Of a DNA stretch of 64,000 bases, positions 1-10,463 are shown in pieces. The notes under the pieces are model-generated. The model saw nothing but the letters and a program-made list of their open reading frames with translations, did no database searches and was not told the DNA's origin. Numbering within the stretch: the first letter of the stretch is position 1; every line of letters starts with the position of its first letter. This DNA is from Paraescarpia echinospica (lineage: Eukaryota > Annelida > Polychaeta > Sabellida > Siboglinidae), in NCBI GenBank assembly GCA_020002185.1, contig CM034542.1:59380097-59444096 (forward strand). Reading direction: 5' to 3'. The translations under genes were made by a program, and so were the position numbers.

Positions 1-213
1 ACACGAACGCTATAAAGGGCGCGAGGTGGTTGGCAGTTGGTCGTTTGAAAGCGATTTAACTGACTGATCTAAGAAGACAGGCGCATGTGGCCCCACCATC
101 ACCGTCTATTCCTTCCCAACGAGGGGGTAACACGAAGATAGCCCATTAATTTTATTCCAACTGAACATTACTATTCTGTATACGCACATTACAAAATGAG
201 AAAAGGGTGAGGA

Positions 214-809
214 GTGGGTGAGATAGGTAGGGAGAGAGGGAGGCAGGGAGAGAGGGAGGGAGGGATGGAGGGAGGGAGGGAGGGAGAGAGGGAGGGAGAG
301 AGGGAGGGAGGGAGGGAGGGAGGGAGGGAGGGAGGGGGGGAGGGAGGGAGGGAGGGAGGAGGGAGGGAGGAGGAGGGGAGGGAGGGATGGAGGGAGGGAG
401 GAGGGAGGGGGGCAGGTAGAGACAGAGGGAAAGAGGGAGAGAAGGAGGCAGGGAGAGAGAGGGAAGGAGGGAGGGAGGGAGAAAGGGAAGGAGGGAGGGA
501 GGAGGTAGGGAAGGAAGGAAGGAGGGGTGGAGGGAGGGAAGGAAGGAAGGAGGGAAGGAAGGGAGGGAGGGAGCGAAGGAGGGAGGGAAGGAGGGAGGGA
601 GGGAAGGAGAGAGGGAGGAATAGGAGGGAGGGGAGAGAGAGCGAGGGAGGGAGGGAGGGAGGGAGGAAGGGAGAGAGCGAGGGAGGGAGGAAGGAGGGAG
701 GGAGGGAGGGAGGGAGGGAGGGAGGGAGGGAGGGAGGGAGGGAGGGAGGGAGGGAGGGAGGGAGGGAGGGAGGGAGGGAGGGAGGGAGGCAGGCAGGCAG
801 GCAGGGTAG
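214..809. repeat. GGGA-type purine tract (about 600 bp)
   Basis: Nearly uninterrupted GGGA/GGAGGGA repeats with scattered A or C interruptions, becoming pure GGGA after about 690 and ending in GGCA units. The strand is almost all purine, so it could form triplex or G-quadruplex structures (inference). Long open frames here read only Pro-Ser-Leu or Gly-Arg-Glu and are not genes. Confidence 0.97.
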
Positions 810-837
810 CATGGAGCGAGACAAGGAGAGGAAATAT

Positions 838-942
838 TGTGTGTGTGCGTGCGTGCATTCGTGCGTGCGTGTCTGTGTGAGTTCTTTCGTTCGTTCGTTC
901 GTTCGTTCGTTCGGTCGGTCGGTCGGTCGGTCGGTCGGCATC
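838..942. repeat. compound microsatellite TG/TGCG, TTCG, GGTC
   Basis: Three short arrays follow one another: TG/TGCG from about 838, TTCG from about 885, and GGTC from about 911. They adjoin the purine tract upstream, so the whole 214-942 block is one compound satellite. Confidence 0.9.
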
Positions 943-1019
943 TAGTGTACGTATTCCTAAAATGTAAATACATTGAGTGCCTCCTCCCTCCACTCCCGCC
1001 CCCGTGGCCTTTATAACCT

Positions 1020-1260
1020 CATAATAACCTCGTCATTCTCGCCATTCATACGGAGTGAGTAGTCGTGACGTCATCACGCGCTCGCTGCAAACTTGGAACT
1101 AGTATTTCGTTGGCGCTGACGTGTGCCGCTGACACGCGCTGACGGATATTCCTGGCAGCGACACAAATAACCCGACAGGTTGGCGAGCGGCGCTCATGTC
1201 GGACGAGCTTTCGTCGACTCACCAACGCGTAACGGTTGCCATGGAAACCCGAAATAGTTG
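1020..1260. promoter_or_regulatory. candidate promoter/enhancer with CRE and RFX X-box
   Basis: A CpG-rich stretch with no coding potential. It holds a perfect CRE palindrome TGACGTCA at 1066-1073 and GTTGCCATGGAAAC at 1235-1248, which fits the palindromic X-box bound by RFX factors (GTTGCCATGGCAAC type) with one change. X-boxes are typical of ciliary gene promoters in animals. No first exon is recognisable on either side, so the target gene is unknown and may lie left of the window. Confidence 0.45.
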
Positions 1261-1486
1261 CGTATCTTTATGAGCTGTCAAGAGATTGGCAACTCTTAAA
1301 TGCTCCTGCCGGCTGCAGTGGGCATACGCCGGCAGTGGTATAAACCAGGATGTTTAGAGGCGAGGGAAGTTGGTCTATGGGCGGGTGGAACACTTGGTAA
1401 TGGTCGAATATATGTTTTCCTTTTAATGTTATGTAAGCAGGATAGGAATTAGAAGTGTCAGTATTCAGTATCGCTATATAGGGTAC

Positions 1487-1562
1487 ACGCACGCACGCAC
1501 GCACGCAAACGCAAACACACACACACACGCACGTACGCACGCACACACACACACACTCACAC
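1487..1562. repeat. CGCA/CA microsatellite
   Basis: Alternating CGCA and CA units interrupted by short AAA-containing steps. The open frame on the opposite strand reads only Val-Cys and is not coding. Confidence 0.9.
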
Positions 1563-1869
1563 ATTTATTATAAGTTCAGTTGACAAAGTCGCACTCTGCG
1601 ACGCCGCAGCAACGGTGCTAATTTCCCCACGTGCTATAAAATCATATTTGTTTTGAAGGCGTCTCTCGGCGTATAAATATAATCTTGCTTTATTTAGGAC
1701 CGGAATAATCCCACGACCATCCCAGCGTGTATACAAACACACACAAACATTGTGGCTACCCCCCCCCCCTGCCAATCCCCTGTGATAATCTCTTTTCTGC
1801 CCTTGCCACCGGCGTATCGACTGTTTACATTTATAACCGTGCGGTAGAATATAAACAAAACGTTGACGG

Positions 1870-2010
1870 GTCCGTGTTGCAATGCGAGCTGGCTGCGGTC
1901 TGGGCGGGGCAGGCGGCAGGTCAACGCGAGGGCGTGTCCCCCGAACACGGCACTCGGCTGCCGCAGACGGCTCACGGTCCAGACGTCGCCGCCTCGCCCC
2001 ATGCGCGATG
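1870..2010. promoter_or_regulatory. GC-rich patch with Sp1-type box
   Basis: A local CpG-rich island in AT-richer DNA, with GGGCGGGGC at 1902-1910. It could be a promoter or an untranslated exon. The overlapping open frames on both strands resemble no family I know. The sequence between 1563 and 1870 shows nothing else. Confidence 0.25.
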
Positions 2011-2123
2011 AAAGACAAAGGACAACGCGCAAATTCCGAGTTTCTCATCTCCAAGCTGCACAGAACCCGCGTAATTAAGACTGTATCTAGGAGGCTCATG
2101 GATAGTCTTTACGAAAAATCACC

Positions 2124-2174
2124 ATCATCATCATCATCGGCATCATCTTCGTTAACAACAACAACAACAACAGC

Positions 2175-2216
<42 letters not shown>

Positions 2217-2245
2217 AGCATCATCATCACCACCACCACAACCAA
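2124..2245. repeat. trinucleotide repeats (CAT)n then (AAC)n
   Basis: A short CAT run is followed by about 60 bp of AAC units and another CAT/CAC run. In one frame it reads poly-Thr and in others Ser- or Val-rich, as expected of a trinucleotide satellite rather than a protein. Confidence 0.93.
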
Positions 2246-2642
2246 CAACAACATGCAAGCATGCATGCTGCCAGTTGTTGCAACTCACTGTAGCAGCAAC
2301 TGGCAGGCGGCAGCGAACAATGGAACAACGCGGAACAACGAAACAAACGAACAAATGTACAACAGCGCAAACGAACCAACAATATCAACAACACCGGCTA
2401 CGTTTTTCTTCAACAAGATCATTAGTGATTATCTCAGCATTTGAATCCCACATAGCGTGACTCCAAAACGTTCGTTGTTTCGAGTGGAACATTCTACAAC
2501 GACACTGGAGATACGTGATATAGTAGTTCGTTCGGATTCTCGTGGGAACAAACTCGCTGCTAGTTGGACGCGGTGTGACCGGGTGGACAGCATGACAACA
2601 TTCACACTAGTTAACAATTAAGTCAATTTTTACCAAAAAATA

Positions 2643-2715
2643 ACTACGGTTCCGTAGTGATTAGAACAACATACTCGCAATCGAGAGAACCCGGTTTGGA
2701 TTCCTCTTGTTGGCG
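2643..2715 (+). mobile_element. tRNA-like SINE head
   Basis: An internal RNA polymerase III promoter is visible: box A-like TAGTGATTAGAA at 2655-2666 and box B-like GGTTTGGATTCC at 2693-2704, about 38 bp apart as in a tRNA. The region between forms an anticodon-like arm. Box B departs from GGTTCRANTCC, and the acceptor stem does not pair well, so a decayed tRNA-derived SINE is more likely than a functional tRNA gene. The flanks to 3180 hold nothing else recognisable. Confidence 0.5.
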
Positions 2716-3179
2716 TTTCGAAGTTATGTGAACTAATAGTATTGAGCTCGCAGTAATTGCAGCGTAGCTGAATACTTCCCTAATAAGTTGAGACAATGTG
2801 TTGAGAACATGTTGCCAGGGGATGACGTGTGAAGCGCTTTGAACAGTCCCAACGATTGGATACCGCGCACTATAAGAACTTATATTTAGGTGCATTTTAA
2901 TTTCATATATACAGTAATTTATAATAACAACATAATACTATTAATAGGGAAAGTGTTGCAAAAAATGCATCAAAATAGGTATTAAAAAGCACTGAGAATA
3001 CGAATTTTCGGATTCTCTTGTGCAGTAGTTTACCTGCGCTTTTAATATTATACTTCGCAATACATTGTCATTGTCAAGTAATGTTAATATCTTACAATGT
3101 ACACATATACTGTATAAAGTCAACATATAATTTGTGTACTAATGTTTGTGTTACTCCTTCGTGATTTGTCCGTTCCTTA

Positions 3180-3430
3180 AATGTAGTTTTGCTTGGTGAG
3201 AGATAGAGTAGCCAGGGTAATGTTTCCTCTGGGTGGAGTCCTGTTGCACTGATACGGAGCTTAACCTCCACGCCAGACTAGGCACAAGTCGTTGCCAGCA
3301 TTCCTTCTGCTCGAGTCAGCAAGTTGCATTTTAAGATACGCCCTGTTGGACTGTGAACCCGGGACTTGTGACCTTTTGTGACCTCCTGGTTTCAAAGCCA
3401 GTAGATCTGTATCCACAATGCACCAGAACT
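3180..3430 (-). mobile_element. tRNA-derived SINE
   Basis: On the minus strand, a tRNA-like part starts near 3430. It has an anticodon-stem-like segment and a good box B (GGGTTCACAGTCC, the complement of 3348-3360). An unrelated body of about 160 bp follows toward 3180. This head-plus-body layout is that of a tRNA-derived SINE. I cannot assign a named family, and the exact ends are approximate. Confidence 0.5.
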
Positions 3431-3645
3431 AAATACAGACAAGCGAGATTTGTCACAAAGTTGACATTAAAAAAAATATTGTTCTCTATGGGATCATCAT
3501 TTATACTTATCCAACTACGGCTGTGCTAACATTCGGCGCATTTCTACAGAACAGCACCCGATTTTAGTGGACCCCGACCAGTCATGATGTGCCCACGCCG
3601 CACATTATATATATATTTTTTTTCTCCGTACTTACTATCCGAAAA

Positions 3646-3776
3646 ATGTGTGTGCGTGTGCGTGTGCGTGTGCGTGTGTAGGTGCATGTGTATTTGTGCG
3701 TGTGCGTGTGCGTGTGCGTGTGCGTGTGCGTGTGCGTGTGCGTGTGCGTGTGTGCGTGCATGTGTGCGTGCATATT
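3646..3776. repeat. (GTGTGC)n microsatellite
   Basis: About 130 bp of GTGTGC units with a few variants. The open frames on both strands (Cys-Val, Thr-His) are satellite translation only. Confidence 0.95.
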
Positions 3777-4635
3777 AATCGCCCACTGATAATAAAAATT
3801 TGCGTTTTCATTAAAGGTCAACGAAGCCATTATCCAACAATTTTAAGTAGACGTGTTTGACAAAATTGCACCATTAAACAAATTATAAATAGTTGTTATT
3901 CAAAAATTTGTTTAATACACAAAAACACTTTGATTAGGTGCTAACCGCGAACGTCGCGAAATCGATAGAGCAAATGTCCCCGCGCGAGCACGTGCACGAG
4001 CACGTTTGACGTCGATTCACGAAAAGTCAGCAGGCCTACAATTGTAGAAGACAAGCAAGCAGGGCGTTGTTGACTGACGTCACAGTGTTAATTCTGACCA
4101 ACGAGCATCACGTAACTACAAGAGCACGCAGCAGCTGGCTGGACCTGGGCCAAATGTGTACAGAAATACAGAAACATCCGGAAACGTACGATCTGACCTT
4201 TTTGAGTTTTGTACACTTGAAATGTATTCCATTTTAGGGTAAAATAAATGCAGATCATTAAATTCTTTAAACAAATATTATTATCTAAGTTGGTAAAGTG
4301 TATTATTATAGTTTTATAATAGTGAATAATAAGTATGGAAAAAACAGGATCTATTCACCTTAAATTACGTGTGTTGAAGTGCATCATTCATGGCGAGCAT
4401 CATCAACAATTGGAGGCGCTTTTCATTATAGATGGGAAGCGCGAATTTCAGATTGTCGTTAATGTGATATCTATACTGCAAACATCGTATGGTTTTCGTC
4501 AATGAGAAAGGTGTATCTGATACGCTGTGGTGGCTGTAACATTCACGGCAAAAACAAAAAGTTGATATCTGAGCGACGAAAACTATTCCTCCGACCTGTG
4601 TTTTGACGAAGAAACAGAGAATTTGTTAGCCGCGT
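3777..4635. other. gene-free stretch with CRE
   Basis: No coding exon or repeat was recognised. A second perfect TGACGTCA is present at 4075-4082 and an E-box CACGTG lies near 3990, in a CpG-containing patch at 3950-4090. The remainder is AT-rich. Confidence 0.4.
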
Positions 4636-4938
4636 GTGCGTAAAACGAGGCGAGAATTGCAAATAGAGCTGGTGTCTCCGCCAGGATTACGTTGTCGTCT
4701 GCTGCATCGATTTTTTGCTCCGCCCAGGCAAAACACGACGAGGCGGATACGTAAAGAACACAAAACGAATGACTTCCGCGGCGCCAGGCCTGTATGGTGT
4801 AGTAGAAGGGGCGTGCTTTCGAATGTCTCTACGGGGAGTGGCAAGAACACGGGAAGTGACGTGTTGGGGAGGGGAGGAGTGAACAAGAGGGCGCGGGGAG
4901 GCGCCGCGAGTCTGCAGTTCGTGAGGGAACATGACTAA
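4636..4938. other. GC-rich island, unknown role
   Basis: About 300 bp rich in G+C and CpG, open in several frames on both strands. The predicted peptides (up to 100 residues, Arg-rich) match no family I recognise and overlap each other, which points to composition rather than coding. A CpG-island promoter or a non-coding first exon are the plausible alternatives. Confidence 0.25.
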
Positions 4939-4995
4939 TAATGTCAGTTATCAACACGTAGGCCTAGTTGTCTCATAATATAATAGAGGTGGTTA

Positions 4996-5289
4996 AACTC
5001 GTGTACACACGCACGCACACAAACACACGCACGCGCACGCAAGGTCCCACGTAAGCATGTACGCAAGCACGTATGTCAGTACGTAAGTACGCACACAAAC
5101 GAAGGTAATCAATCAAGCAACCAAGCATACGCGCACGCTCGCATGTACACACACTCATGCGCGCGCGCACAGACACACGCACGCACGCACGCTAGCACGC
5201 ACACACACAAACGCGCACGCATGCACGCACGCACACACCCACACACGCACACAAACAACACACACACACACACATATATATATGTATAT
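4996..5289. repeat. CGCA/CA and TA microsatellite
   Basis: CA-, CGCA- and GTACGCA-type units end in a short TA run immediately before the first copy of the ATTCAGACTG motif (5294). A similar satellite fills 5350-5470, so the two motif copies are embedded in CA/TA repeats. Confidence 0.9.
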
Positions 5290-5472
5290 ATATATTCATT
5301 CAGACTGATTCAGACTGATTCAGACTGTTTATTACCAAGTTTCTCTAACATGCACACGCGAGCGCGCGCACGCACAAACACAAAAAGCACAAACACAAAA
5401 AGCACGCGCACTCGCACGCCATCCAAACTCACACACACACGCACACACGCATATATATATATATATATATAT

Positions 5473-6546
5473 ATTCATTCAGACTGATTCAGACTGTTTA
5501 TTACCAAGTAGCATTTAAAATGTACGAGGAATTCTTGGCGTTGTGGCGTCAACATACGTACACGCTTGTCTCCCCTGCCCCCCATCATGCACACGCAAAA
5601 TATACAATCAGAAACATTATGAAAATGTGCTAAAACTAGTATAAATGTAAACCAAGGCCAACTGCCAACATATTTTAAAACAGTCGTACATCTATTGACA
5701 TAAAGTGAACTTGATAACATAATATTAATACCGTCTGAACATTACCTAAAAAGTTAAAAAGTATACATGTAGTTAAATAAATTATAAATAAATGTATAAA
5801 TAAATTAGCTGACGATACAAAAACTAAGCGGACAGTTAAAAAGTGTGTACATACATGTAGTCAAGTTAATAAATAATAAATAAATAATAAAAATAAATAA
5901 ATAACAAAAAAAATAATAAATAAATAATTTAGCATGGCGACATAAAATCTAAACCGACTGAAAACAGGTATCATGGCATCGCGCGGTTCAATTGACTCTC
6001 AGCCTGCGGATAAAAACTATTTTTAAATCTAGTGGTCCTTGTCTTAATACTTATATACCGCTTGCCAGAGGGAAGAAGTTCAAAGAGATGGTTGGCTGGG
6101 TGGGTAGTATCCCGTACAATGCTCTTGGATTTTCGCGCACAGCGAGTATGGTAAATAGATTCAATGGATGGCAACTCGCGCCCAATGATTCTAGACGCGC
6201 CCTTCGCGATAACTTCTAGCCGTTGTTTCTCCTCCTGACTGGCGCGGCCAAACCACGCTACAATCGAGAAAGTGATGATACTTTCAATGATTGCGCGGTA
6301 GAACCGTATCGTAATCTCCTGAGCAATGCCGAATCTTCTGAGCTGCCCCAGGAAGACCAGGCGTTGTTGTGCCTTTTTTGTAATGCACAGTGTGTTTGTG
6401 CACCAGCTGAGATCGTTTGAAATTGTTGTTCCAAGGAATTTAAAAGATTCAACCTGCTGGACCTCCACGCCATTTATCGAAAGAGGGTGGATGGGATTTT
6501 TCTTTTTACGAAAATCAACAATCATTTCTATATAAATCGAAGGCAA
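5473..6546 (-). mobile_element. 5'-truncated CR1/L2/Rex1-group LINE
   Basis: On the minus strand, an open frame from 6546 to 5971 (191 aa) encodes the C-terminal part of a non-LTR reverse transcriptase. The segment FKFLGTTISNDLSW, followed by a region with an FYRAIIESIITFS-like stretch and a terminal basic TRTTRFKNSF motif, is characteristic of the CR1/L2/Rex1 group. The catalytic YADD region and the endonuclease are absent, the usual outcome of 5' truncation during target-primed reverse transcription. Downstream (5970-5511) is an A/T-rich 3' UTR. The element appears to end in short direct repeats of CAGTCTGAAT (complement of 5473-5500), the kind of microsatellite tail L2-like elements carry. 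A second copy of the tail motif at 5294-5340 lies beyond a CA satellite. Non-functional remnant. Confidence 0.85.
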
Positions 6547-7767
6547 AGAACACTTAAATTTTTAATCTTCAATGCCACCACATATAAAAGGAAACGGCAC
6601 AATTTTCAAAACAAAAATATCTACAGCTCAATTATGAAATAATAAAAAATAGTATTATTACCCGTGGTAGCTAAAATGTATAACATTAAAATAGAACAAT
6701 AATAATTTAATGTACGGAATAACGAATTCACAATATCCTAACCATCCTAATCATGTTGCTGTAAACAGCTGTTCTGCTATGCACTTTTCATATGTGGGAT
6801 TGTGTGTATGTTTACCTTATTACAAATGTTCTGCCCAGAAATTTCAAATGTTCATCCTGGAGTGCAATAAATCTGTTTCACTAAAAAGGTATGTATTGAG
6901 CTAATTTTTATTAGGGGTGATACTTGTATGATTCATAGGTCACAGTGATAATTTTTTGTAAAATAGGTTCAGTAGATTTTGAGATATTGTGTTCTTAAAT
7001 TTAACCCTATATTGCGATTTTACAAAAAAACTTTGGGTGCTTTGAGAAGTATTTTCCTCTCAATGGTTTTCTCTGAAATTTTAACACAGTTGTTTTCTCA
7101 CCCAACCCTCACCTTTTTAGCCCATATGCACGGTTGATTTCAAAAATTATTTTGTTTGGCCAACCTAATATATATATATATATATATATAAATACTCGCG
7201 TATCGTTGGGATCTCGACTGATAGTCTTATATACCTACCAACTTATTTTGAAATTTCGCGAGTTCATCGGCGGTTCAGCGCGCTTCCCGTGTCGCGCTGT
7301 CTCGGATCTTGACATCGGAAGACGGGGGGAGGGGCTGTTGCAGATTGTTCGCCGTCTCCCGTGGTGTTGCGCTGTCTCGGAGACGGGGGCTGGGGGGGTG
7401 CTGTTGGAGATTTTCAGGGAAAACCGGCAGAATTACCTGTGTTCCGGGAGACCGGAGATACACCCAAAACCCAAAATCCAATAGACTCCCGGACATCCCG
7501 GGAGAGTTGGCCGATATAGTCTTAACTGTAAGTAACACTGAATTTGAACGTCTACGTTTCGTTAATTTAATGTCATTATATAGCAATTGCCTGTATAGGG
7601 CATATGTATGTTCCGTTCATGCTGGGCGAGTGGGTCATGTTGTATCTGAAATTCATCAGTTGATAGTTTGTAACCCACTTGAGATTACATGGACAACAAA
7701 AGCGTGTGATCTCAATGTTTTCCGAGAAAGTAATATTGCTTGTTGGTTGAATATTGACTATATAATG
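6547..7767. other. AT-rich spacer with a GC-rich island
   Basis: 6547-7260 is AT-rich with a TA microsatellite at 7168-7190 and no gene. 7270-7510 is GC-rich and contains two copies of a CGCTGTCTCGGA motif about 80 bp apart, plus CCGGGAGA motifs. It is open in both strands, but the peptides resemble nothing known. Confidence 0.4.
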
Positions 7768-7965
7768 GTTGCGCAGTGGCCGAGTGGTTAGAGTACCGGA
7801 TTCTCGATTGGAGGGACCGGGGTTCAAATCCCGGCGCCGGCCGAGCAGTGGTTCGGCTGCCGTATCGAAACTTGGGCAATTTCGTTCACCCTACGTCTCC
7901 ACCTTCCAACCCGCACCGGCCAGCGTGGAAGGGTAGGCCAACAACCCCAGCATGCAGTAGTAGAC
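7768..7965 (+). mobile_element. tRNA-derived SINE
   Basis: The tRNA-like head is well preserved: box A TGGCCGAGTGG at 7777-7787 and box B GGTTCAAATCC at 7821-7831, with a G+C-rich arm after box B. Long variable-arm spacing resembles a Ser/Leu-type tRNA. Beyond 7843 is a non-tRNA body rich in CCGGCC and AACCCC motifs to about 7965. It directly adjoins the RTE-like LINE remnant starting near 8000. A genuine tRNA gene is unlikely because the 5' and 3' acceptor segments do not pair. Confidence 0.65.
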
Positions 7966-7989
7966 AGATATAGTGAGGGTTAACAGCAA

Positions 7990-10463
7990 AAGCTGAAGAT
8001 AGTACAAGTATATGCACCAACAACTTCATACTCAGAAGAAGACACAGACAACTTCTACAACGACATGGATGAGACCTTGGAAAAGCCAACCCACTATTTT
8101 AATGCGCAAGTAGGGAAACGAACAAACATTTCGGAAACGGCAACAGGCAAATTTAGCCTAGGTGTGAGAAACGAAAGAGGCGACATCTTGGTAGGATGGG
8201 CATCATCAAGAAATACAAAATCATGAATACCATGTTCCAGAAAAAAGCAGGGAGGAGATGGACACGGAAAAACCCAAATGGAGAAACGAAGAATGAAATT
8301 GACTACATCCTGACAAACAAGCCAGACATGGTCACTGACGTAACTGTCACCAACCAAGTCAACAGAATGGTAATGAGCAACATCAAACTAGACGTCAAGG
8401 CTGAAAGGAAGAAGTTGGTAAAGAAGAGACCACCGAGTGTAGATACCACACAAATCGGAAGAAAAAAGATTGAATTCCAACTCGAACTGCGAAATCGATT
8501 CGAGACACTAAAGGAACTAGACGACATCGACACCATGAGCGAAAACACCACTGAGATGATCCAACTAAGTCCAACAAGTGTAGCCAAAGCAATCAACAGG
8601 CATGTAGTGACGAGAATAGCATCACCGACACGAGCACTAATGAAGAAACGACGAGAAATGGTGGATAACGGAGACCGTAAAAAACAAATAGAGTACGCAG
8701 AAATATGCAAGACCATCAAAAAGAAAGCGAAGGAGGACATCAGAAAGTACAAACAAGAGATCATACAAGAAACGATTATGTCATCAAAGAGCGTGAAGAA
8801 AGCAAGAAGAACGCAGGCAATAGGCCGAGACATACTAATTACACTTCTAGACAAGCAGGGTAGATAAATACAAGGCCGAGATATGACCATGGAACGAATA
8901 GAGGAATTCTACACTGAGCTATATGACAGTGAACAGAGTACCATAATTTACACCGACCCGAAAGAGGTACCAGATATAACACCATGGAAAGTGGAAGCAG
9001 CGCTAAGAGATATGAAGAATGGGAAGACATCAGGCAACGACCATGTAAACATTGAAACATTAAAAGCAGGAGACGATATAATCTCGAAGATACTGGCTAA
9101 GCTGTATACTAAATGCTTATCCGAAAGACGAATACCCACCGCTTGGAAGAACGCAAAGTTGGTGATAATCTTCAAGAAGAGAAATAAGAAAGACTTAAAG
9201 AACTAGACCGATATGTCTGTTATCAAACATCTACAAATTGCTCACACAGATACTAACGAATAGACTAGAGAAGACACTGGACGAAAACCAACTACGAGAG
9301 CAAGCAGGATTCAAAAGCAGGTACTCAATGACAGACCACATACACGTCGCAAACCAACTGAAAGAGGAGAAGTGCCGAGAATATAATATCCCGCTCTGCA
9401 TCGCTTTCATCGACTACGAGAAGGCTTTCAACTCGGTGCAAACTCAAGAAATACTGACCTCCCTTCAAGAACAGGGGATAGAAGATGTGTACATCGATCT
9501 CCTGAAAAAACATCTACACCAACAGCTCGGTGACAGTCCACCTATACAAAAAGAGCAACAAGACCAACATCAAGAGAGGAGTACGACAGGGTGACACCAT
9601 ATCGCCCAAGCTGTTCAGGGCAACACTCGAAAGCATATTCCGAAAACTGACCTGGGAATCCAGAGGCTTGAGGATAGACGGAGAATATCTCAGCCATCTT
9701 CGCTTCACCGACGACGTACTCATATGCGCTACTACATCGCAAGAACTACAAAACATGCTGCAGGAGCTAGCTGATGAAAGTGAAAAACAAGGTCTCAAGA
9801 TGAACATCTCGAAGACAAAAGTGATGCTAGAAAATGACATACCAATATATACCAACACGACGCAGATAGAGGACGTTGAAAGCCACGTCTATCTGGGACA
9901 GCGATACAGTATCAGAGACAAAAACAAAAAAAGGAGATTCAAAGAAGGACCACTACCGGCTGGACAGCATTCGCCAAACACCGCCACATCGTCAAGGGTA
10001 ACTTTGGAACCTGCTTGATGAGACAAGTCTTCAACTCATGCGTACTTCCAGCGATGACATACGGCGCGGAAACATGGGCACTCACCATCCAGGCAAAGAA
10101 CAAGCTAGCAGCCGCACAAACAAAGATGGGAAGAAGTATCTTAAACATCACCTATCGGGAGAGAAAAACAAACATCTGGGTAAGGCAGAAGACAAAGGTC
10201 ATATACATGATAGAACAAATCAGAAGACAGAAGTGGACCTGGGCAGGGCACATTAGCAGACTACGAGATAACCGATGGACATCGCAACCTGGAGACCTTA
10301 CGAAGGGAACCGATCAACAGGAAGACCGGCGAGACGGTGGAGAGACGAACTAGACGAGTATTGGAAGGGCACCATCTGGCAGAGGATAGCGCAAGACAGG
10401 CATATTTGGAAACGTCCTGCTGAGGCCTTTGCCCAACCACGGGACACTACGGCTGCACAGTGA
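7990..10463 (+). mobile_element. RTE-like non-LTR retrotransposon, decayed
   Basis: Several consecutive plus-strand frames reconstruct most of an endonuclease/reverse-transcriptase polyprotein of the RTE-like (craniofacial-development-protein-2-like) kind. 8000-8210 encodes part of the AP endonuclease (KIVQVYAPTTSYSEEDT, then FNAQVGK). After a frameshift, 8215-8867 gives the endonuclease end (NEIDYILTNKPD) and a linker. 8883-9206 has the RT N-terminal region with NGKTSGNDH; 9238-9594 includes IDYEKAFNSV. 9530-10018 has the catalytic box as FTDDVLIC, and 10015-10463 the C-terminal region ending GRPARRWRDELDEYW and EAFAQPRDTTAAQ. At least five frame changes or stops make it inactive. The 5' end is truncated within the endonuclease. 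Confidence 0.88.

Noticed and set aside
106..993. Long open frames (up to 295 codons) on both strands
   Set aside because: Translation of a GGGA/TCCC satellite; pure Pro-Ser-Leu or Gly-Arg-Glu with no domain.
3584..3860. Cys-Val-rich secreted peptide
   Set aside because: Encoded by the GTGTGC microsatellite.
7771..7843. Functional tRNA gene
   Set aside because: Pol III boxes are good, but the acceptor stem ends do not pair and a SINE-like body follows.
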